A DNA stretch of 64,000 nucleotides from Bacillus sp. FJAT-50079 (GCF_018343515.1 NZ_JAGYPD010000005.1:390918-454917); one strand, 5' to 3'; shown: positions 1 through 9,075, numbered from the stretch's first letter. A program made the numbers and translations. Notes: generated by a model not told the origin, from the sequence alone.

Positions 1-44
1 CTATTCTTAAAACAACCTCAATGTTCCGTGCATTGTTATTTACA

Positions 45-78
45 TATAAGCGAGGTATCATATAAGCGTTCGCTTATA
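45..78. promoter_or_regulatory. Candidate operator upstream of the chromate exporter
   Basis: Positions 61-78 form a perfect inverted repeat, TATAAGCG-TT-CGCTTATA. A further copy of the half site TATAAGCG lies at 45-52, 16 bases upstream in direct orientation. The palindrome is about 100 bases before the chrA start, where a regulator could bind. No regulator gene is visible in the window to the left, so the binding protein is unknown. Confidence 0.5.
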
Positions 79-178
79 CAGGGTCAAGAGGATGTTGCCA
101 TCATTTTTATCGACATTGAGACTCCTTATGTTCACACCGATTGTATAAGGCATCAAAAAAAGAAGTTAGGTGTAGTTT

Positions 179-1372
179 ATGATTGCTAGAGGAGTAGAAA
201 AATTTAAATTATTAATTGAAATTTTTATCATTGCTTCCAAACTTGGGCTTACTTCATTCGGTGGACCCATCGCTCATTTAGGCTATTTCCATGAAGAATA
301 TATTCGTAGAAGAAAATGGATGGATGAAAAAGATTATGCCGACTTAGTTGCCTTATGTCAATTTTTACCTGGTCCCGCAAGTAGTCAAGTAGGAATTGGA
401 ATTGGGGTCATGCGTGCGGGAGTTTTGGGCGGAATGTTTGCTTTTATCGGCTTCACTCTCCCATCTGTCCTCGCACTCATTCTTTTCGCCTCACTTCTTC
501 ACACGTTTACTATTGAAAGTGCTGGCTGGATTCATGGGTTAAAGTTAGTCGCTGTGGCAATTGTGGCCCATGCTGTATTAGGAATGGCCAAGAACTTAAC
601 GCCTGATATACAACGGCGGACGATCGCTCTATTTTCAATGGTTGTCACTTTATTATGGCAGACAGCCTTTTCACAAGTTGCTGTCATCCTCATTGCAGGC
701 ATCATCGGGTACTTTATTTATAAACAACAGACAATGGATAAAGATGGATCATCGCCCATCTACGTTCCCATTTCACGCCGTACGGCATATGTTTGTTTAT
801 CATTGTTTTTTGCTTTACTTATTGTACTTCCTATTTTACGTGAGTCCGTTTCCATTCACTGGATCGCTTTATTCGACCATTTTTACCGATCTGGCTCACT
901 TGTATTTGGAGGGGGGCATGTTGTTTTACCATTGCTTGAACGCGAATTTGTTCCAACAGGTTGGTTAAGTACAGAGGAGTTTCTTGCTGGATACGGTGCA
1001 ACACAAGCAGTTCCAGGCCCTCTATTTACGTTTGCAGCTTACATCGGTACGGTCATTGATGGTTGGCAAGGTGGAGTTTTAGCTACTTTCGCCATCTTTT
1101 TACCTGCTATTTTACTTGTTTTTGGTGCACTGCCTTTTTGGGACTCCTTGCGCCGTAATCCAAAAATAAAAGGCGCATTCATGGGTGTAAATGCTTCCGT
1201 AGTAGGAATTCTAATTTCTGCACTTTACGACCCCATCTGGACAAGTACCATCTTAACACCGATTGATTTTGCCTTTGCGGCCGTTTTATTTAGTTTACTC
1301 GTCTTTTGGAAGCTCCCCCCGTGGATCGTTGTATTAACAGGTGCATGCGGCGGAACTCTATTATCCTTATGA
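179..1372 (+). CDS. chrA: Chromate efflux transporter, CHR family, two-domain form
   Basis: Membrane transporter that exports chromate in the characterised members of the family. The 397-residue protein holds two homologous CHR halves: FGGP at residues 27-30 and QFLPGP at 60-65 in the first, FGGGH near 242 and a second PGP motif near 280 in the second. Length fits the long-chain ChrA form, unlike the split short-chain pairs of B. subtilis. The ATG start follows a TTAGGTG ribosome site. The gene stands alone, preceded by a palindromic operator candidate and followed by a terminator. The family call is firm; chromate as the physiological substrate is inferred. Confidence 0.93.
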   Translation: MIARGVEKFKLLIEIFIIASKLGLTSFGGPIAHLGYFHEEYIRRRKWMDEKDYADLVALCQFLPGPASSQVGIGIGVMRAGVLGGMFAFIGFTLPSVLALILFASLLHTFTIESAGWIHGLKLVAVAIVAHAVLGMAKNLTPDIQRRTIALFSMVVTLLWQTAFSQVAVILIAGIIGYFIYKQQTMDKDGSSPIYVPISRRTAYVCLSLFFALLIVLPILRESVSIHWIALFDHFYRSGSLVFGGGHVVLPLLEREFVPTGWLSTEEFLAGYGATQAVPGPLFTFAAYIGTVIDGWQGGVLATFAIFLPAILLVFGALPFWDSLRRNPKIKGAFMGVNASVVGILISALYDPIWTSTILTPIDFAFAAVLFSLLVFWKLPPWIVVLTGACGGTLLSL

Positions 1373-1378
1373 ATAAAA

Positions 1379-1419
1379 TAGGTAGAGTAAAACGGTTATT
1401 TTTCTCTACCTACTTTTTA
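1379..1419. terminator. Bidirectional terminator after chrA
   Basis: Inverted repeat TAGGTAGAG (1379-1387) with CTCTACCTA (1404-1412), followed on the plus strand by CTTTTT and on the minus strand by a T-rich tract. It ends chrA and may also serve the minus-strand remnant that stops at 1417. Confidence 0.7.
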
Positions 1420-1566
1420 ATTGCGCGGCACTCTTCCCTTAATCGCTGCACTATTTAAACATTTGAGTCGACTAATACAGTCATACATATCTGATTTTTT
1501 TATCGATTCCCCACCGTCATAAAAGTGCCACGCGATGAAAATCCCAAACGAATAAATAAGGATTGG
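1417..1566 (-). pseudogene. Possible small-gene remnant, no usable start
   Basis: The minus strand is open for about 50 codons ending in TAA at 1417. The translation looks protein-like, with WHFYDGGES and KGRVPRN at its end, but has no ATG, GTG or TTG before an internal Met 22 residues from the end. A terminator that works in this direction lies immediately after it. It could be the 3' part of a lost gene or a short gene with an unusual start. I do not recognise the family. Confidence 0.3.
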
Positions 1567-1610
1567 CAGCCTCTCTTACATATGATAGGATGAAAAAAAA
1601 GGAGGTGGAA

Positions 1611-2006
1611 ATGATGAGTGAGGAAAGATTTGATCGGATTGAGGAAATGCTGGCACAGCTATTAAAAATGGTAGCAAATACGAATCAAGAGCAAGCAAAA
1701 ATGAGAAAAGAAATGGCTTTGAAAACTGATGTGGACTCATTGAAGGCAGACATGGGCACCATGAAAACTGATATGGACTCATTGAAGGCGGACATGGGCA
1801 CCATGAAGGCAGATATGGACTCAATGAAGACAGAGATGGGTTTCATGCGCGAGAATATTTCTCGGATTGAAAAAAAGGGCGATGAGCGCCATGAGCAAAT
1901 CCTATCTGAATTACAATTAATAAAAATCGACCAAGATTTTACTTGGGAAAAGGCCGTTAAAACAGAGCGAGAAGTGGGCATTATAAAAAAGCAAATGGGT
2001 CTATAA
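1611..2006 (+). CDS. Coiled-coil protein with 14-residue repeats
   Basis: Small soluble protein of about 131 residues with no recognised domain. It is charged and helical, and its middle consists of three copies of a 14-residue unit (K-T/A-D-M-D-S-L/M-K-A/T-D/E-M-G-T/F-M pattern). Fourteen residues equal two heptads, so a continuous coiled coil is likely. At DNA level the unit is a 42-bp repeat around 1725-1850, which could gain or lose copies. AGGAGG at 1600-1605 places the start at 1611 or 1614; an upstream TTG at 1563 has no ribosome site. Function unknown; similar small proteins are common in Bacillus genomes. Confidence 0.75.
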   Translation: MMSEERFDRIEEMLAQLLKMVANTNQEQAKMRKEMALKTDVDSLKADMGTMKTDMDSLKADMGTMKADMDSMKTEMGFMRENISRIEKKGDERHEQILSELQLIKIDQDFTWEKAVKTEREVGIIKKQMGL

Positions 2007-2191
2007 GCATCATCGATATTTTTTTCATAAGTTTTAAAGCTCTATCTGCCCCATGCATCTTTCACAGATAATGTTGCCTCATCCAGACACGGTATATTTC
2101 ATTAAATTTTATCCATGTGGCTCAATTGAATGCGAAGCACGGATTATTACATCTATTCAGCAGTTTTTGTTAGAACTATTCTCTTATTAGT

Positions 2192-2803
2192 TTAGCTAAT
2201 CCTTCCAGGTGTTGCCCATATTAAATGAAACATGCCCCACCAATGACTTTCGACCTTACGTAATTGTAAGTCTGATTCTTGAATAAGACGAAGCATATCT
2301 CGCTTTTGATGACAGCCAATCAACTTAAAGTGAATAGGATCTATAACTTTCTGAACAAATCCAACTACCGGATTAAAACTAAGTCCGTGCTCCATAAGCA
2401 AAATCTGCCCTTGTGGCTTGCACCAGTGACTAAGTTGATTGAGTACTTTAACGGGATGTTCATAGGCGCAAAAAGATAATGTGGATACAATGGTATCGAA
2501 CGTTTTCTCGGGAAATTCAAGTGTTTCGATATCCGATAATATAAATTCCGTATCAATTCCTTGTTCCTTAGCCGCTATTTTCGCTTTATCTAGCATTTGC
2601 GGACTGAAATCAACGGCTGTCACTTTTACGTCGGATGAATAATATGCAAAATTCGCCCCGGCCCCTACTGCAAGCTCCAAGACCTTTCCTTCTGCTCCCA
2701 GCAAAAGCTGTCTTCGCCACGCTTCAAGATTTTTCGTTTTTCTTTGCTTTTCATATAAACCAGCTTGTTTATCAAATTTACGTACTAGCTTTGATTTATC
2801 CAT
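2192..2803 (-). CDS. Class I SAM-dependent methyltransferase
   Basis: Predicted cytosolic methyltransferase of 203 residues with a Rossmann-type SAM fold. Motif I is LELAVGAGAN near residue 38, followed by the acidic strand TAVDFSPQML and a post-I LSDIETLEFP segment, as in the Methyltransf_11 group. The C-terminus is short and carries no identified substrate-binding domain, so the substrate is unknown. A GGGGGAG ribosome site precedes the ATG. It is followed by no obvious partner; the next gene on this strand upstream is sstT, separated by its terminator. Confidence 0.85.
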   Translation of the reverse strand: MDKSKLVRKFDKQAGLYEKQRKTKNLEAWRRQLLLGAEGKVLELAVGAGANFAYYSSDVKVTAVDFSPQMLDKAKIAAKEQGIDTEFILSDIETLEFPEKTFDTIVSTLSFCAYEHPVKVLNQLSHWCKPQGQILLMEHGLSFNPVVGFVQKVIDPIHFKLIGCHQKRDMLRLIQESDLQLRKVESHWWGMFHLIWATPGRIS

Positions 2804-2871
2804 GCTCCAACTCCCCCTCTACTGATTAATTAATGGTAAAGTTTTCGTTTTAATACGAATTTATATGATCA

Positions 2872-2914
2872 AAAAACTGCACCTTTATGTTTCTTCCATT
2901 TCATTAAGGTGCAG
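2872..2914 (-). terminator. Terminator of sstT
   Basis: CTGCACCTTTATG (2878-2890) pairs with CATTAAGGTGCAG (2902-2914), 13 bp with one mismatch. Read on the minus strand it is followed by a run of six T. It lies 15 bases beyond the sstT stop codon. Confidence 0.85.
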
Positions 2915-2928
2915 CTTCATTTTTCATA

Positions 2929-4167
2929 TTATGCTATTTTATTAAATTTAATTGTTTTCCCTTGTTTACGCCATTCTTTATATTCAGCTGCTGCTGTGAA
3001 AAGAACGTCCGTCGATGAATTAAGTGCTGTTTCAAAAGAGTCTTGTAAAACACCAATGATAAAGCCTACTCCAACGACTTGCATTGCAACATCTGGAGAA
3101 ATTCCAAATAAGCTACATGCTAGAGGGATCAATAATAGGGAACCGCCAGCAATCCCTGAAGCACCACAGGCACATATCGCTGATAATACACTTAGGATGA
3201 TTGCTGTTGGAATATCTACCTCAATTCCAAGTGTATGAACGGCTGCGAGAGTTAAAACGGAAATCGTAACAGCCGCCCCAGCCATATTGATCGTCGCTCC
3301 TAATGGAATCGATACAGAATAACTATCTTTATTTAAACCAAGATTTTGACATAATTTCATGTTTACAGGAATATTTGCAGCAGAGCTTCGTGTAAAGAAT
3401 GCCGTAATGCCGCTTTCCCTTAAGCACTTGAAAACGAGCGGGAAGGGATTTTGTTTAATAAGTATATATACAATGATTGGATTAACGACCAGTGCCACAA
3501 AGAGCATACAGCCAATTAACAATGCAAGTAATTTTCCATATCCAAGCAATGCATCTAACCCACTTGTCGTAATCGAATCAAATACAAGGCCCATGATGCC
3601 TAATGGTGCAAGTTTAATCACCCATGTAACAACTTTCGAAACTGCATCAGAAAAATTAGAAATTAGCGTCTTTGTCGAGTCGGCAGCATTTCTTAAAGCC
3701 AAGCCAAGAAGAACCGCCCAAGCTAAAATCCCAATATAATTCGCATTAGAAATAGCATTAATCGGATTATCAACAATATTTAACAGCAATGTTTTAAGAA
3801 CCTCAGCAACGCCGCTAGGAGGTGCTAGATCCTCCGCTCCATTTACAAGCGTTAAGCTTACAGGAAAAATAAAACTTACAATAACAGCAATAAGGCCGGC
3901 TAAAAAAGTACCTATTAGGTAAAGAACGATGATCGACTTCATATTCGTCCGTTCACCCGCTTTATGTTGTGCGATTGCAGCTATTACTAAAACAAGCACT
4001 AGGACTGGCGCGATTGCTTTTAAAGCTCCTACAAATAAAGAACCAAAAATACCAATCGGACTAGCTGCTTCTGGGATCGTTAATGCCAAAACAATACCAA
4101 TAACTAAACCGACAACGATTTGTTTAACTAAACTCAGTCGATTCCATTTTTCCAGTAAATTCTTCAT
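2929..4167 (-). CDS. sstT: Serine/threonine:sodium symporter SstT
   Basis: Inner-membrane sodium-coupled importer of serine and threonine, dicarboxylate/amino acid:cation symporter (DAACS) family. The 412-residue length matches E. coli SstT (414). The N-terminus ([17 protein letters not shown]) and the conserved core with the serine-rich [10 protein letters not shown] re-entrant loop and [10 protein letters not shown] segment, followed by GASGIAGGS, are typical. About eight to nine hydrophobic helices are visible. ATG follows GGAGGAAAAT. It is a single gene with its own terminator. Identification is firm. Confidence 0.95.
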   Translation of the reverse strand: MKNLLEKWNRLSLVKQIVVGLVIGIVLALTIPEAASPIGIFGSLFVGALKAIAPVLVLVLVIAAIAQHKAGERTNMKSIIVLYLIGTFLAGLIAVIVSFIFPVSLTLVNGAEDLAPPSGVAEVLKTLLLNIVDNPINAISNANYIGILAWAVLLGLALRNAADSTKTLISNFSDAVSKVVTWVIKLAPLGIMGLVFDSITTSGLDALLGYGKLLALLIGCMLFVALVVNPIIVYILIKQNPFPLVFKCLRESGITAFFTRSSAANIPVNMKLCQNLGLNKDSYSVSIPLGATINMAGAAVTISVLTLAAVHTLGIEVDIPTAIILSVLSAICACGASGIAGGSLLLIPLACSLFGISPDVAMQVVGVGFIIGVLQDSFETALNSSTDVLFTAAAEYKEWRKQGKTIKFNKIA

Positions 4168-4469
4168 ATATTTTCCTCCATTTCTCCCATTCCACGGTTA
4201 TCTTCATACATTCTAGACATATATAGCAAAAATTGTTCGGATTCTATTAATATTCCACCACAAAAATACAGTTGTCTTTTCAATAAATACGATTATACTT
4301 ACTTTTTTAATATATTACAATACTATTATGAAAATAATATTCAAATCGTTATCACGATATTTACTTATATAGGAGTAAACATACGTTCACGTAGGAAGGA
4401 AAGTAATGGATGACCTAGTCATATGTGGAACCATCCGATTTTTACTGACATATCATGATGATGTAGGGG
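4168..4469. other. Divergent intergenic region, no gene seen
   Basis: About 300 AT-rich bases between the divergent sstT and methyltransferase genes; promoters for both are expected here. A short open frame from an ATG at 4406 with a GGAAGGAAAG site in front runs into the methyltransferase gene in another frame; I regard it as chance or a leader peptide at most. Confidence 0.4.
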
Positions 4470-5183
4470 GTGGTTCTAATTGGACAGTCAATGTATATAG
4501 ATTTTTTGTCCAAACTGGGTGTTGGCGGTGCACATCCTGGTGGTTTTCAATTAACAAAGGAATTATTGTCGATGGAGAAGATTAACAGATCGTCATACAT
4601 TTTAGATGTTGGATGTGGTACTGGTCAAACTGCCGCTTATTTAGCTGCTCATTACGGTGCAAAAGTAATAGGGATAGATATTAATCCAATCATGGTGGAA
4701 AAAGCCAGACTTCGAATGAAACAATATAAATTACCCGTAGACATTATTCAAGGTTCAATAGAGGATTGCCCATTTGAAAATAATCAATTTGATTTCATCC
4801 TTTGTGAATCTGTTCTTGCCTTTGCAAATGCACCTAAATCCCTTAAAGAAATATTCAGGGTTGTAAAAAGTGGAGGTCGGTTCATTGCAAATGAACTAAC
4901 CATCAATCATTCACTTGATGAAACTAGTAAAAAAGAAATAAAACAATTTTATGGACTTAATAACATCCTTATGGAGCAAGACTGGATCACATTATTAGGA
5001 CAGTCAGGTTTTCAAAATATAAAAATTCATATGCAAAAATCACCTCTCTATCATTCAATGACTGAATTTCCATTCTCTGATTATGTAGAAACGGAACTTT
5101 TGATGATAATGATTCAGCATTTTAATATTATGGCGAAATATCATGGAATTTTAGATAATAGGATATTTTCATGTACGAAATAA
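4470..5183 (+). CDS. Class I SAM-dependent methyltransferase
   Basis: Predicted SAM-binding methyltransferase of up to 237 residues. ILDVGCGTGQTAAYL (about residues 42-56) is motif I, GIDINPIMVEKAR the acidic loop, and DFILCESVLAF the post-I/motif II region. The N-terminal HPGGFQLTKELL segment is typical of a Bacillus methyltransferase subfamily whose substrate is unknown. The start is uncertain: GTG at 4470 overlaps the GGGGGTGG ribosome site, and ATG at 4491 is rather far from it; ATT at 4479 sits at ideal distance. It converges with the Uma2 gene across a repeat-bearing spacer. Confidence 0.85.
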   Translation: MVLIGQSMYIDFLSKLGVGGAHPGGFQLTKELLSMEKINRSSYILDVGCGTGQTAAYLAAHYGAKVIGIDINPIMVEKARLRMKQYKLPVDIIQGSIEDCPFENNQFDFILCESVLAFANAPKSLKEIFRVVKSGGRFIANELTINHSLDETSKKEIKQFYGLNNILMEQDWITLLGQSGFQNIKIHMQKSPLYHSMTEFPFSDYVETELLMIMIQHFNIMAKYHGILDNRIFSCTK

Positions 5184-5365
5184 ATCATATGTGATGGAGA
5201 AAAGGCTTGCGTTATGCTGCAGGCCTGTTTTATAAATAAGACGATTAAATTAGGCACTGTATTAGCGATATGATAGCGGAATACGGTATCGTTATTGCTT
5301 TTTTCAATTGAAGTTTCATTCGTTTCAGGGATAAAAACTTCTAACTGTGGTGATATACAGTGATT

Positions 5366-5459
5366 ACTACCGATTATTATATGGTTACTACCGATCTTCT
5401 TACCGTTACTACCGATTTTCATGCTATTACTACCGATTATCCATTCAATACTACCGATT
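5366..5459. repeat. Five-copy array of ACTACCGAT with exact 21-bp spacing
   Basis: The core ACTACCGAT(T/C) starts at 5366, 5387, 5408, 5429 and 5450, always 21 bases apart, while the bases between the cores vary. On the minus strand this reads as repeated IGSN within an open frame of 93 codons (5141-5422), but that frame overlaps the methyltransferase gene and looks accidental. The array sits between two convergent genes. Confidence 0.9.
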
Positions 5460-5597
5460 GTAAAAAAATGTTAATATCATAACAAGCATTATACCGGCTA
5501 CATGTTGTAGATTAATATTTGATTCAAACCATCATTAAGGCTGTTCGAAGTGCAGTGATGACAATAAAATCCAATCCATCGAAACTAGCCCAAAAAG

Positions 5598-5642
5598 AAA
5601 AACCAAAAAATGTTGTTATTACAACTTTCTTGGGTTTTATCG
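5598..5642 (-). terminator. Terminator of the Uma2 gene
   Basis: Just beyond the Uma2 stop codon, an AACCCAAGAAAGTTGT-type stem pairs with ACAACATTTTTTGGTT on the minus strand, followed by TTTTTC. The stem contains bulges. Confidence 0.65.
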
Positions 5643-5645
5643 TTT

Positions 5646-6218
5646 TTAGTCTTCGGACCGATCAAACACCAACAACCGACTAAATATCGACTCCAAATCA
5701 ACGTTTATACAAGTTAATAAGTCGGAGCGAATCGAGTCCTTATTGCCATATGTCTGTGCAAGGATGTATTTTTGATCCGTAAGAATGAATTGATCCACAT
5801 ATAAATGTGTCGGATCGACAATCCAGTATTCTTTCACACCGAAACGTTCATATACGGCTTTTTTGTGGATTTTATCGTTGTTGCTTGTGCTTGGTGATAG
5901 AATTTCAATGATGAGGTCAGGGGCGCCAATCACTTTTTTCTCCGTAACAATGTGAAGATTGTCATTTGCAATATAGATCAAGTCGGGCTGGCACTCGTTA
6001 TCGTCATTAAACTTCACATCAATAGGCGAGGTGAGAATAAGTCCATCAGGTGCACAAGTATCCTCCAAATTTTTTAAAAAGTAAGTGACTAATTGTTGAT
6101 GTCTAATCGCTGGTGCTGCTTGCATATCATAGCGAATTCCCTCTATTAATTCGAAACGTTCTTCGTTGTACTCATAGGAAGGTGGAATCTCCTTTAATTT
6201 CAACTTTTTTTCGGACAT
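5646..6218 (-). CDS. Uma2 family endonuclease-like protein (DUF820)
   Basis: Protein of about 190 residues with the PD-(D/E)XK-type fold of the Uma2/DUF820 family. The core is visible: QPDLIYI, then IEILSPST and the following D..K...Y...GV.EYWIVDP block, which carries the conserved acidic and lysine residues of the fold. Catalytic activity and target are unproven for the family. I chose the internal ATG at 6218 because AAGGAGATG lies 8 bases before it; the longer frame to 6248 has no ribosome site. It is a single gene with its own terminator. Confidence 0.85.
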   Translation of the reverse strand: MSEKKLKLKEIPPSYEYNEERFELIEGIRYDMQAAPAIRHQQLVTYFLKNLEDTCAPDGLILTSPIDVKFNDDNECQPDLIYIANDNLHIVTEKKVIGAPDLIIEILSPSTSNNDKIHKKAVYERFGVKEYWIVDPTHLYVDQFILTDQKYILAQTYGNKDSIRSDLLTCINVDLESIFSRLLVFDRSED

Positions 6219-6328
6219 CTCTTCATCTCCTTCATTGCTATGTACCAATAGTATACAGTAGATTCAGAATTGGTGACAGGCTTGATGTACTACGGGGAAT
6301 TTAAAAGAATCGTACGGGAATTCGCACA

Positions 6329-6366
6329 AAAAAACACGTGATAACATGCCTCTATCATCACGTGTA
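6329..6366 (-). terminator. Terminator of the VOC gene
   Basis: ACACGTGAT (6335-6343) pairs with ATCACGTGT (6358-6366), with a run of T on the minus strand after the stem. It lies just beyond the VOC stop codon at 6381. Confidence 0.85.
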
Positions 6367-6380
6367 CGATTTTATTGTTT

Positions 6381-6779
6381 TTATTGCGCATTTACATCAG
6401 GTTGATGGATTCCAAATACATTGCCCTCTGTATCAATATAATATCCTTGCCACGCCATTCCAGGTAAGGCATGTTTCGGCTTGGCCACCTTCCCACCATG
6501 CTCAATGATTTTAGCCTCCGTTACATCGTAATTTTCAACTCCCATTGTACAAGCAAATCCATTTAGAGCTTGGCCTGTTTCCGGCGGAGCACTTTGCCGC
6601 TGCATTAAGGCACCATTGATTCCAAGTTCATTCTCATCGCCAGTAACCGCTCCAAAGTAAGGCATCCCAGCATAATCACTCCAGTCTTGAAATGACCAGC
6701 CAAATACCTCTCCATAAAAATTCTTTGCCCGTTCCATATCATTTACATGAATTTCAAAATGAATTAATCTTCCCATCAT
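6381..6779 (-). CDS. VOC family glyoxalase/bleomycin-resistance-like protein
   Basis: Vicinal oxygen chelate superfamily protein of 132 residues, the usual length for a two-beta-alpha-beta-beta-beta module protein. Visible landmarks are FEIHVNDMERAKNFYGEVFGW at the N-terminus, the VTGDENELGINGALM middle strand and DTEGNVFGIHQPD at the C-terminus, supplying the His/Glu metal ligand positions typical of the fold. Substrate unknown. A second, broken copy of this gene lies at 9234-9356, so the family was once duplicated here. ATG follows AGGAGGAT. Confidence 0.88.
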   Translation of the reverse strand: MMGRLIHFEIHVNDMERAKNFYGEVFGWSFQDWSDYAGMPYFGAVTGDENELGINGALMQRQSAPPETGQALNGFACTMGVENYDVTEAKIIEHGGKVAKPKHALPGMAWQGYYIDTEGNVFGIHQPDVNAQ

Positions 6780-6951
6780 ATCCTCCTACTTCTTTATTGA
6801 CATCGCTTACACTTACCTATTCATTATTATAAAGGTATTAAAAATGTTCATTCAAATTTTAAGCCTCGATTCGAATGAATAGGAGCTATCGATCCATATT
6901 ATAACTCGCTTCCTGCGGCTACGATACGAATTAAGCTTTCATTCTAGACAA

Positions 6952-6980
6952 CAAAAAAGACCCGGAACGAAATCAGGGTC
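6952..6980 (-). terminator. Terminator of the cupin gene
   Basis: GACCC (6959-6963) pairs with GGGTC (6976-6980), and the minus strand continues into TTTTTT. Short stem but correctly placed 28 bases after the cupin stop. Confidence 0.7.
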
Positions 6981-7007
6981 ACATTTGGAAAAATTTACGA
7001 TTATTCA

Positions 7008-7535
7008 TTAGCCTTCCATCGCTTCTGCAACTGCTTTCGTTTCATGGACTGTACCAAAGGGATGATTTGGTGGCGCATAAATCGAATAAAGTTTTAGCGG
7101 AATATTTCCTGTGTTCGTTACATTATGCCATGTTCCAGCAGGGACCATAATGGCGAAGTCATCAAAAACGTCTCTTTGGAAGTTTAAATTTTCCTTCGTC
7201 TTCCCCATTTGAACGATCCCTTGCCCTTGTTCAATTCGTAAAAACTGATCAACATGAGGGTGAACTTCCAAGCCAATATCTTCGCCAACACCAATACTCA
7301 TTAAAGTAACTTGTAAATGCGATCCTGTCCATAAAGCTGTACGGTACGTTCTATTTTGCTTCGCGGCTTTATCAATATTAACAACAAACGGTTTTCCTCC
7401 ATAATCTTTTAACAAAATACGTTCATTTGTTCGATCAACTTCATAAGGTAAAATCCCGTAAACAGACTGTCCTCCATAATTATGGATTGGCAGCATGCGA
7501 ACATAATATGGATATACACAAGGAACATAGTACAT
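7008..7535 (-). CDS. Cupin domain protein
   Basis: Single-domain cupin of 175 residues. The two cupin motifs are visible: GLEVHPHVDQFLRIEQGQG (motif 1, with His, His and Glu ligands) and MVPAGTWHNVTNTG (motif 2, with the last His), separated by about 22 residues. A metal-dependent role is therefore likely, but the substrate is unknown. The N-terminus is unusually rich in Tyr and Pro (YYVPCVYPYYVRMLP). ATG follows GGTTGGAGA. It lies downstream of the HpaB-type hydroxylase on the same strand, about 100 bases away, so co-transcription is possible. Confidence 0.85.
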   Translation of the reverse strand: MYYVPCVYPYYVRMLPIHNYGGQSVYGILPYEVDRTNERILLKDYGGKPFVVNIDKAAKQNRTYRTALWTGSHLQVTLMSIGVGEDIGLEVHPHVDQFLRIEQGQGIVQMGKTKENLNFQRDVFDDFAIMVPAGTWHNVTNTGNIPLKLYSIYAPPNHPFGTVHETKAVAEAMEG

Positions 7536-7638
7536 TTTTTCTCCAACCCTTCACATATTAATCCATTTATCCTATGTAATGGGTTAAAGGAAGGTACTTA
7601 ATACATTCCAGCTGGAACATCCATACCTATATTCATGC

Positions 7639-9075
7639 CTATATTTTCAAAAAATCGCTAACTGTTTTTACATTTTTCTCCTTTGGATAGCTTCTATATA
7701 ATTGACTGGATAGACGAATCGGGTCACCAAAAAAGTATCTTTCGTATTGAGTCTGCCTCGTACCAAATGAACTCATAGTAAGATCCCAAGCCAATCGGAA
7801 TAGTTTTACCCGATCAAAAGCATTTCTATTATCACCTTGAAGATACATATCAAGATCTTGTTTAAGTGAATGGAAAGCATTTTCTGAAGGCAATGAGATA
7901 ATCCCGCTAGCCGCTATTAATTGAATAATTTCGCTAAAACGAGGGTAAATCCTCGGAAAAACGTTACTTGCCACTTGTAGAGGAATCAAACTTGGACGCA
8001 TAAATCCCCATTCATCCAATTCTGCTTCGTTCTCGGCTTTCTCTAATAGTGCTTTCATTGTTTCAATACCAATAATGATTTCCGATAGTTTTTCCTGAAT
8101 ATGTTGATATTCATTAATATTAATGGTTTCGACGAGCAGTTGAGCTAAACCAAAGATAAATTCTATTTTGGCAATTTGCCTTATGATTACTTGATGGTAA
8201 GCAAAATGATAAAAAGAGCTTTGTTCTTTGAAATCTGTGGCCACTTCAACATTGTCATAAAAAAAGACTTTTTCCCACGGTACTAATACATGATCAAACA
8301 CAACAATGGAATCCATTTCTTCAAATCTTGAACTTAACGGATAATTGAAAGTGGATTCCCCTCCAACAAAAGATTCCCGGCAAATAAACTTTAATCCATC
8401 AGTATCGGAGGGAATGGAAAAGGCAAATGCTTCATCTGGATTAAAAAAGAATCTAGGAGCCGTATAAACCAATACCTCATCGGTCAAACCTCCTTGTGTA
8501 GCAAGAAGGCGTGCACCTTTAATAATGATTCCTTTATTATTTTTCTCAATCACTCTTGCTGAAATGGGTTCATTTGAAAATCCCAAATTGATTTGAGAAC
8601 GATTCACCTGTGGGGTAATGAATGTATGTGTAAAAGATAAATCTTTTTCCATCGCTCTTTCATAAAGGGACTGAATGTTTTCTGGAAAGCAATGATCTTT
8701 CCCCTTTAATATGGCTGCTGACGCGGCATAACTCATAATGGTCGTATTCATATAATCTGGACTTCTTCCGAGCATTCCGCAACTATGTCCTGCCCAGCAT
8801 TCAATCATTGCCCTTCTTCTTTTTAAATCAGCTTTCGATTTTGGCTGTAAATACGAAAGCCCAATCGATTCGTTCTTGCCAGTTGCATTGAATGTCATTT
8901 TGTCTTTTAAGGAAAGGTCCATTTGTAAGTCATATAAAGAAGCGGTTGATTGAATCATCCCTCTAAAGGAAGGATGTTCAGTGATCTTCCCTTTAACTTT
9001 TTCGCCATCATACCAAAGGTCAATATTCAACTGATTTCGGCGGTCAATATACTCTTTTCCACTTATCGCTCCCAT
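7639..9075 (-). CDS. 4-hydroxyphenylacetate 3-monooxygenase family oxygenase (HpaB-like)
   Basis: Oxygenase component of a two-component FADH2-dependent aromatic hydroxylase family, 478 residues, close in length to B. subtilis YoaI. Family landmarks include YLQPKSKADLKRRRAMIECWA, the MSYAASAAILKG helix, INLGFSNEPI.ARVIEKNNKGIIIKGARLLATQ, and IVVFDHVLVPWEKVFFY. The acyl-CoA dehydrogenase-like C-terminal helices include the AASGIISLPS segment. A flavin reductase partner is not encoded nearby, so it must come from elsewhere. ATG follows AAGGAGTGG. True substrate is not determinable from sequence. Confidence 0.88.
   Translation of the reverse strand: MGAISGKEYIDRRNQLNIDLWYDGEKVKGKITEHPSFRGMIQSTASLYDLQMDLSLKDKMTFNATGKNESIGLSYLQPKSKADLKRRRAMIECWAGHSCGMLGRSPDYMNTTIMSYAASAAILKGKDHCFPENIQSLYERAMEKDLSFTHTFITPQVNRSQINLGFSNEPISARVIEKNNKGIIIKGARLLATQGGLTDEVLVYTAPRFFFNPDEAFAFSIPSDTDGLKFICRESFVGGESTFNYPLSSRFEEMDSIVVFDHVLVPWEKVFFYDNVEVATDFKEQSSFYHFAYHQVIIRQIAKIEFIFGLAQLLVETININEYQHIQEKLSEIIIGIETMKALLEKAENEAELDEWGFMRPSLIPLQVASNVFPRIYPRFSEIIQLIAASGIISLPSENAFHSLKQDLDMYLQGDNRNAFDRVKLFRLAWDLTMSSFGTRQTQYERYFFGDPIRLSSQLYRSYPKEKNVKTVSDFLKI

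Noticed and set aside
1576-1981. Minus-strand frames over the coiled-coil gene
   Set aside because: They mirror the 42-bp repeat of the plus-strand gene, which has a strong ribosome site and heptad pattern.
5141-5422. 93-codon minus-strand frame with IGSN repeats
   Set aside because: It overlaps the methyltransferase C-terminus, has no ribosome site, and its repeated part only reflects the 21-bp DNA array.
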